This document shows positions 57,436-64,000 of a stretch of DNA of 64,000 bases, one piece after another. The notes under the pieces are model-generated. The model searched no databases, was not told the origin of the DNA, and worked only from the letters and a program-made list of their open reading frames with translations. Every line of letters starts with the position of its first letter. Position 1 is the stretch's first letter. This DNA comes from Kalmusia sp. IMI 367209 (lineage: Eukaryota > Ascomycota > Dothideomycetes > Pleosporales > Didymosphaeriaceae): NCBI GenBank assembly GCA_027946365.1, contig JAPEUQ010000008.1:1-64000 (forward strand), read 5' to 3'. A program made the translations under genes and the position numbers.

Positions 57436-58471
57436 TGTATGACTATATCTTTACGAGTACAATAGATAAAGCTCTTGCGTGCCAGATCACATAGAGAACT
57501 CTTTTGGTATTTATAGACATTCCAAAGTGCGTGAGCTATACGTCGTCTCAGCTGTATTCCGTGGATTTGTAATTGTATCTGTATTGGTGTCTAGTGCTAC
57601 TGAAAACGTGTATAGTGATGAGAGTACTCCGCGGACGGGAGCTCAAAGGGGAAATCTTGGCGCCCTCTCTGGCGAGACTGTGCACAATAATCCGAACTAA
57701 CAAAAAGGAGTATATATGTTTACTCAACACTATTGCGGTACAGAACAGTTTCGTCAAATCATGAGCAAGTGGACGTGGACGGCACGGATGTAAGTGCTCC
57801 ATCCGACCATTCGTATTACTTACTCGGCTGACTCATGATCCGGATCTGTAGTAGCCGATATCTTCACCGTTATTGCCTTGGAATAGATTAACTAGTTAAG
57901 CAGAGTGATGCCAATTTGTAAGGAAGACGGCAAAGGTCTCTTGCTCCCATGACCTTCAATCACCGTCCTTGAAGGTCCTTACACTAACATCCTCGCCTAC
58001 AACAACTGGATCAATAACGCATTACACAGATTCGAGATGACTGATGACTTCGTGATCGTGGAGTTTGCAACAATTGTCGTCTCGGCAAGTAAAACAAAAG
58101 TCAAGACAGAAAGATAATGAAATTAAATACCACAACATCGGTGTGGGACAAGCTGTCGATCTTGTGCTTCAGGTAGAATATGTTTGTTCACCTTAATATT
58201 TGAATCTATTACTTGAGAGTATCCTCCGAACACTCAATCGCAATGCAGTATGATTGTTGTACGAAAGCGCAAGTGAATACGAGTTCTGAGAAGTGTGATG
58301 TATGACTGGTTTACCAGCTCCTTGGAGGTGTAGAGCTTTTGGAGTGGACAGACCATGATAGCAGTTAATGCTATCTTGCATTTACCTTTTTAATCTCGAA
58401 GAAGAACGATAGCATACAAAAAGTCTGCAATACCTTGCCTACTCCTGTGCATCACGCGGATCATACGCAGC
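57436..58471. other. intergenic region
   Basis: No gene is supported. The promoter of the HD-domain gene lies at its left end. The rest shows only short, unrelated open frames. Confidence 0.4.
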
Positions 58472-59190
58472 TCAAAATTTCCCATAGTCCTCCCAGCTTT
58501 GCGACGGGAACGCAAGTGGCACTGTAATCGGACAAAACGAAATACACTTCTGCTCAAACTCGTCCAATCTCGTCTTCGTCGCCGGACGACTCTTGTTCAC
58601 ACTATACACTGAGATGTGGTGGTACGAGCTTGTAACATGGAGACCCCAGTTCCATGCTGTACGTACCTCACTCGGCTGCGTGCTCCTAAACCGTAAGATA
58701 TAAGGTCAGCGTAGGTCAAGAAGGTGGGAATGAGGTACCGTCTAAGTGTCCTACTCAAACGAGCAGAAGTTCTTCTCGCTTGACTAAGACACATATACTC
58801 TGTACACAGATCTCACGTACAGTGCTTTATCCCAGCAGTGAATTACGATCTCCACCCAACCCTACACATCACACGGAAAGCCGTACTCCAACGTCAGCCA
58901 AGACTACTTTCGCTTTTCAGAAAGGTTCTCGAGTGGAATTGTGTACCAGTCAAAGCCTCCATCCATGGATAATTCGACACGTTCAGGCCAGCGACCACCG
59001 CCATAATAGGCCCATCCTTTGCAGTGATTCTTACTGTTGTGTCGAGAACCGGCAGCACGGCTCCGGAAGAATCCTTGTTCGATTTTCCATTCATCTGGAT
59101 GGCTGGTCGTCTTCGTTGAAGGAGTTAATGGATGGTAATAGGAGTTCGCGATATTGCCATTCCGAACGGGGGTCGTGAAATTAGGCATTT
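58472..59190 (-). pseudogene. molybdenum oxidoreductase (sulfite oxidase/nitrate reductase family) remnant
   Basis: The minus strand reads KGWAYYGGGRWPERVELSMD then GGFDWYTIPLENLSEK, the start of the Mo-co oxidoreductase dimerisation domain. It continues, after an in-frame TAG, with SWLTLEYGFPCDV, a second TAG, and GWVEIVIHCWDKAL. An intron with good splice sites (58686-58820) leads to STQPSEVRTAWNWGLHVTSS, YHHISVYSVNKSRPATKTR and the stop at 58472-58474. Only the C-terminal domain is left; no molybdopterin-binding part with its Cys was found upstream, nor heme or FAD domains. Two stops plus truncation make this a pseudogene. The intact ancestor would have been a sulfite-oxidase-like or nitrate-reductase-like enzyme of about 400 or more residues. 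Confidence 0.8.
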
Positions 59191-60604
59191 TGTGTGTTGC
59201 TTTCGGACAACCAGATAAAAGTACAGTGCACAAGATCAGGAGACGATATGATGTTTTGTTATATCAGCACTTCTACTACTTACCGGCATCGAGGCTGTCA
59301 ACTCGGAAACGCCGGAGCTTTGATTGAATATAGCTTGTAAGTTCGTGCAGCACAGTCATTTGCGTATACGACGCGGATCTTGCCCCGATAGGCGGGGTTT
59401 GCGCTTGAGTGAGCTTAAACGATCTCTCCGCGTCGCGTGGTGAAAGAGCTGTATCGTATGAATTAGGTGCAGATCTGGGGGGTTTCTGCATGCTAGTTGG
59501 TAGCTTTGGGACGTGACTGAAGATGGCGTCAGCATCAAGCGCGGCGAATGGTTGGTCGAGAAATCTTGAGCTTGAGATTCGGTACCAATCGTGATTATCG
59601 GAGTTACAATATATCAACTTCGCTTAGCTTAATATTCTCGTCAGAGATTATTCCAACCTGTGATGTCATGCTGTCTTATTCTATACACAGCAGCTTGGAG
59701 ATCCTTCGCATACCTATCGTGATCGCTCGGAATCCATTCGCACACAAAATTATTATGATGATGAGTCTTTGCACATATGCGACGATGTCTAGTATATTTC
59801 GTTAATCAATACTTTCTAACATTTACATGACATGAATTTTTTTTATCATATTTATACCCAAAGCTGGCGCTCACGCTAGGGCTTGAAAGAGTATCGAGGT
59901 CATTCGAACGTAGCCTACCCACTACTGCAGGGGAGCGGTTGATCTCGTGTATGTTACTTAGCTTGTCGTCTACTACACCTTAGGAGGTTGCTGGTATCGG
60001 TCGTTGCATTTTCTAAGGCGTCCGCTGTTCCCAACGTCATGGGTATCGCTGTCGTGCAGTACAAGGTCCAAGCTTAATATGAAGCTATGTGCTCATCATT
60101 GACGAGGGTTCTGCAAAAGTGCTGGTTGTCGCATGCATGCTTGTAGTTTCTCTTTTATCAGCTCTTCGTCGTGGTCTCCAAGTGCAATTTTCCACCCATC
60201 CTATCGTGAGCTGATTGGAAATCCCATTGCACTGCCACTGTGGCGCAACACATGAAACAGTCTTCCTTCGGCTTAGCGTCACTTAGCGTGTGCAATTCTG
60301 TTCATGACCGCGCGTTCGGTTTTTGCACTCTACCCCTACACCTTACTGCCTAGGCTTGAGCAGCTGTGCAATTAAAGTCATCGGTACCCTCACTCCTTCA
60401 TCCTAATCTTTTTTCAACAGTCTCGAAGAAATTTGCCTGCCCACAGGCCCTGAGATGACTTGAGACGTGACACGTATGCACTAATTGGCAATTTTGCACT
60501 TCAAGGACCATCAATCAGGAATTCAGAACAACCTATCGCAGCTTGAAGATTGGCTTCTGCGCGTTGTGCGAAAGTTGCGTCAGCGATTTTGCACCTCAAT
60601 CAAG
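59191..60604. other. intergenic region
   Basis: No gene is supported. The minus-strand open frame 59276-59617 has no recognisable features. It might be a decayed upstream exon of the molybdenum-oxidoreductase remnant, but no motif supports that. Confidence 0.4.
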
Positions 60605-63466
60605 ATGACAAAAGACTGGGATACGGTGCAAGAGGGTAAACTTTCCTCCCTTAGTTCACACTACATTTAAGCTGACATCCTTTCTTCTCCCTCGCAGAAA
60701 TAAAAGATCTCTCATGGGTGCAGAAAAAGAGGCTCGATGAGGTGCGAAAGATCATGGAGAGTAAGCATGGGTTCAAAGCATCGTAGGTTGCGCGATACGC
60801 CACGCCTTAATTACTGGTGCTAACGTAGGACTAGCACTCGAGCGTACCGTATGAAGCTGAGGTTAGTGTCTTATTCAACTCAAATACGAGATAGGCTAAT
60901 AGCGTTTCTTCAATCATCAGTGAGTGGGGTTACACGACAAGGAAAGTATTTCAAAAGACAACTAAAGATCAAAATGGAAAAAAACGAAAACGGAGACAGG
61001 ATGAATCGGACGATGATAGTGAAAGTGACTCGACTGCGACTGGGACTCCCCGCAATCAGGATCAAGCGACAAGTTACGGCGCTGCAGCTCAAGATCCCGA
61101 AAACTTGGAGACGGTCTTGCTTGGGAGAGCGACTGTAAGAGCTTCTTCTGTAGCTATAAATGAAGACCGTGAGTCAACAATAGACACGTTACAGGGTACT
61201 GAAGAGTAAGCGAATTTACCAACCATGTGTGGAGATCTATGTTGACACTTTACAGTGTGCTCCCACCACTACCATTTGGCAATCCGGATGAGCTTGTTCC
61301 AGAGGCGCGAGTCACGGTGCCGGCCCAGGTCAATGGCGTTGTAATGAGTATGCTAGCGGCTGTACTAGAAGGCGACTCTCAGAAACTCGAGTCACTCATC
61401 ATGCAGCATCCGAGCCATATAAATCTACCAATTGGTCAGCCGTTCGACATCCCTGGTAGCCGTTTCTACAACCATCCTGCCATGAGCACCTGCGTCATTC
61501 TCCAACATCCAGAACAAACATTGCTGGATGTCGCAAGTGCACTACCTCCGGTGAGTCATCATGCGATAACTTATCGAAATGACCAGACGCTTACGATAAG
61601 CTCGTCTGATAGGGTCCGGTTGTGTGGGTGTTATTAGCGCATGGAGGCAAAGGCTCGAAGCATCCTCTCGGAACTGATCTTGCTCTGCACAATGCAATCA
61701 AGAATGGACGAACTTATACAGTACAAGCGCTATTGTTGCCTAATCGATCAAATGTGAACGGCGAACCGGGCACGACGTGGAAGCCGATCCTTCAGGCGGT
61801 GTATTGGAACCATCCCGAGGTTGTTCGTCTCCTCATTGATCGGGGTGCTAGTGTTAATGAAACATCACCATGGGTTGATGGGACGCTCAAGAACGTACGG
61901 AAACTTGACTCCCATCCGTGTTGCCTGTGCTAATTTGCTCATATCTCTTAGGCACTCTTACATTGTACCGAGAGAAGGCAGAGAGATTTCCTCAACCTGC
62001 CAATAAAAGAAAAGTGCAACAAGATCCTCAAGCTACTATTAAATGCTGGTGCTGATATTCATGCCAACCCAGGCGGGGAAGGGTCATCAACCGTATTTGA
62101 AACCTTCATTCGCCCCTGGCAGGGTGACCCTCACTGGATCTCGAAGCTCAGCGCAGACGAGCTGGAATGCCTCGAAGCATTCGTTAGGAAGGGAGCAGAT
62201 CTCAAAACTATTTTTATGGGCTTCACTTGTGGCGCACTCTCAAGCAACCAGTTCCAACATCAGATACTGTGGCATACTACGCCGTTTGCAGCTCGATTGA
62301 TCGTCGACCACGCCTCCCCAAACCCGGAGGGCAACGGTAGCACTCTTTTGCACGAGATTGTGGGATCTTGCCCAGACGCAAAGAGACACCCATCGGATAC
62401 ACTTAGGGATATAGAAGTGCTGTTGAGGCGAGGTGCTGATCCAAACCACCTAGACGATTCGAATTTTACACCGCTCCGGAGGTGCATCGAACGATGCCCT
62501 GCGGTCGACATCATTCCGCGTTTACGGCTGCTCCTTGATGGAGGCGCTGACCCCGAACTCAAGCATAGTAATCGCTTACCCCCCTACGTGCTCGCCGCTC
62601 GCACTTTTGAAGAGCCGCTCCGTTCGCAGGTCATGGACTTCCTCGTCGCAAAGATCAAAGGACGTCAACATCGCGTAATATATGATGAGACCTTTGAATG
62701 GACTGCTGGATACTTTCCAATCTCTGGTGAACCAACTTGGGACGAAGTACAGGCGTACAATGGGCAGAACGGCGAATTCAACGCTAATTTGGATCGTATG
62801 ATTCCCGAAGATGTGCGAACAGTCTTTCAACGGGCCTGCTTCAGTGTTGCAAGTATTAATTTTCTCAACTCTGCAACTTTGAGAGCGAAGTTGTCGCACC
62901 CACTTCCGCCTACGGTTATGCAAAAGGACGAGATCTACCAGGCTGTAGCGCAACGTCAGGTGGCCGGGCTACCCGTCTATTCTTTCGACCAAGACTTTGT
63001 CATGCTACTTCTGAAGCCACATATGGCTCCTGTGCTTCCTGCCTTCTCAGCCTCGGGTTCGAAAACGGCCATCCCGGAAGATTTTCTCCTCCCTCACCAA
63101 ACTCCCATCTCCTCTACCGCGCAGGATGAGCCCTCAATCCTCGCCACTTCATCTACGTTCCAGTTCAACGCTCCGTCCACCTCAAGGAATGACAGTCAAC
63201 GCTCGAAGAGCCCACCTTCCAACTCCGATATTGACTTTTCTATGCCCGATACTACGCTTATCAGATGGCCTCACCCAGGCAGCAGAACGAGGCCGGGCGA
63301 TGTTCGCAAGGCAAAGGAGAACGTGTTAAGGCATACTTGTGACAACTGTGGAAATGGAAATTTACTGACTAGAGGGGAACTGGACAAGCATCTGGTGGAA
63401 CATGAGCATAGTAAGTGGTGTGTTAAAGATGGATGCAAGAGGAGGTTCTGTGCGCAACGGGAGTAG
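60605..63466 (+). CDS. Clr5-domain ankyrin-repeat protein with C-terminal zinc-finger-like motif
   Basis: Seven exons (60605-60635, 60698-60782, 60835-60861, 60921-61205, 61256-61550, 61613-61894, 61952-63466) give 839 residues; every join keeps frame. Residues 1 to about 55 are a Clr5 domain (MTKDWDTVQEEIKDLSWVQK, VRKIMESKHGFKASTRAYRM, KLSEWGY), a small fungal domain named after S. pombe Clr5. A basic/acidic linker follows. About 180-540 holds ankyrin-type repeats, weak at first and clear later (PEVVRLLIDRGASVN, KILKLLLNAGADIH, DIEVLLRRGADPN, RLRLLLDGGADPEL). Near the end HTCDNCGNGNLLTRGELDKH...H...C...C looks like a zinc-binding finger. Clr5-ankyrin proteins are numerous and variable in filamentous ascomycetes. 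Their role is mostly unknown; DNA or chromatin binding is inferred. Confidence 0.82.
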
Positions 63467-63880
63467 AGGCTAGATTTCGCAGCGACAAAATCAATGTAGC
63501 AAACAATATGATCGAGAGGCTGCATCGCTCATTCAAACACTACCAAAATACGGGACGTTGGTTCGACGTCAAGCTGGAATAATGGGGCGGTGAACCTCGG
63601 TCGTCGAGCTGCCCACCTTATCGCCGAATATAGCTCGGATTCCGAGCGCCGTAAGAACATCTCCGAAGCAACTTAATCGCCATATGCCTCCATGAGGGTA
63701 TTACGTTCAGTTTGAAACTCGGCCAAGCTACGTGAATATGATTTTGCAACGATACATAAAGCTCGGGTTCTGCGCATAAAATAGGCAACTTTGACAGCAT
63801 CCGCCTTGATTGCTTCTCAGATCTTTCATCAATACGAAACATATCACTGCTTTACTACCTTCAGCCGATTCGCTCTCGTA
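63467..63880. other. intergenic region
   Basis: No gene is seen. It contains the promoter of the gene at the right edge. Confidence 0.4.
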
Positions 63881-64000
63881 ATGGAAAGTGTCTCTCGTAA
63901 ACCACAAGACATCCTTCGACTCGCTGATCTCCACCCCGAGCTTGCGCGGTGGGCTCAAACACACCTATCGCCTCCACCACCTCAAGACCTCCCTACTATG
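63881..64000 (+). CDS. 5' end of a gene cut by the window edge
   Basis: ATG 63881 opens an uninterrupted frame of 40 codons to the end (MESVSRKPQDILRLADLHPE, then ARWAQ, THLSPPPPQDLPTM). The style, a short helical start with LADxHPEL and then a Pro-rich turn, is like the beginning of fungal alpha/beta-hydrolase (arylacetamide-deacetylase-like) proteins, but no catalytic motif is inside the window. The family call is only a hint. Confidence 0.4.
   Translation, partial: MESVSRKPQDILRLADLHPELARWAQTHLSPPPPQDLPTM

Noticed and set aside
1..64000. tRNA, rRNA genes and CRISPR arrays
   Set aside because: No internal B-box with a matching acceptor stem, no rRNA sequence and no regularly spaced direct repeats were recognised by eye. 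A tRNAscan run would be decisive.

Overview
This is genomic DNA from a filamentous ascomycete, most likely a Dothideomycete of the Pleosporales type. The short GT-AG introns (about 45-75 nt), the gene families and the sharp split between AT-rich, repeat-induced-point-mutation (RIP)-like blocks and GC-balanced gene blocks all point that way. No species can be named from the sequence alone.

Positions 1 to about 25000 are a transposon graveyard. 1-5390 is AT-rich and has no readable gene. 5391-11381 is a hAT-type DNA transposon with 21-bp terminal inverted repeats, 8-bp target duplications and telomere-like subterminal repeats. Besides a frameshifted hAT transposase it carries a histone H3-like pseudogene and an unknown gene with a very acidic tail. 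11390-15633 holds the reverse-strand remains of a Ty3/gypsy element. It is interrupted by a second, forward Ty3/gypsy element (15634-23401) with paired LTRs, a perfect 5-bp target duplication and a polypurine tract. That element is itself split inside its RNase H domain by a GC-balanced 1161-bp insert (18555-19715) with a 12-bp duplication. Two 194-bp solo LTR-like copies follow at 24399-24592 and 24670-24863.

From about 25000 on, base composition is normal and genes are intact. In order: a cysteine-rich single-pass membrane protein; a V8-like serine protease fused to repeated amphipathic modules; a gene-poor stretch (29400-33209); a four-helix membrane protein; a KDEL-ended ER protein; a DUF6601-like membrane protein; a Hob1-type BAR-SH3 protein; a DUF2439 (Dbl2/ZGRF1-like) protein; a DUF1772 membrane protein; a nitrate transporter; PRP38; a GT8-like type II membrane protein; the PKA catalytic subunit; a cytochrome P450; an HD-domain cyanamide-hydratase-like protein; a broken molybdenum-oxidoreductase remnant; a Clr5/ankyrin protein; and the start of one more gene at the right edge.

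Most of the gene block is a mixture of housekeeping functions (splicing, PKA signalling, endocytosis, DNA repair, nitrate uptake) with no obvious shared pathway. The two best candidates for undescribed biology are the protease at 26946-29399, whose tail repeats an E-E-G-F motif before each lytic-peptide-like helix, and the histone H3-like gene carried between the ends of a hAT transposon.
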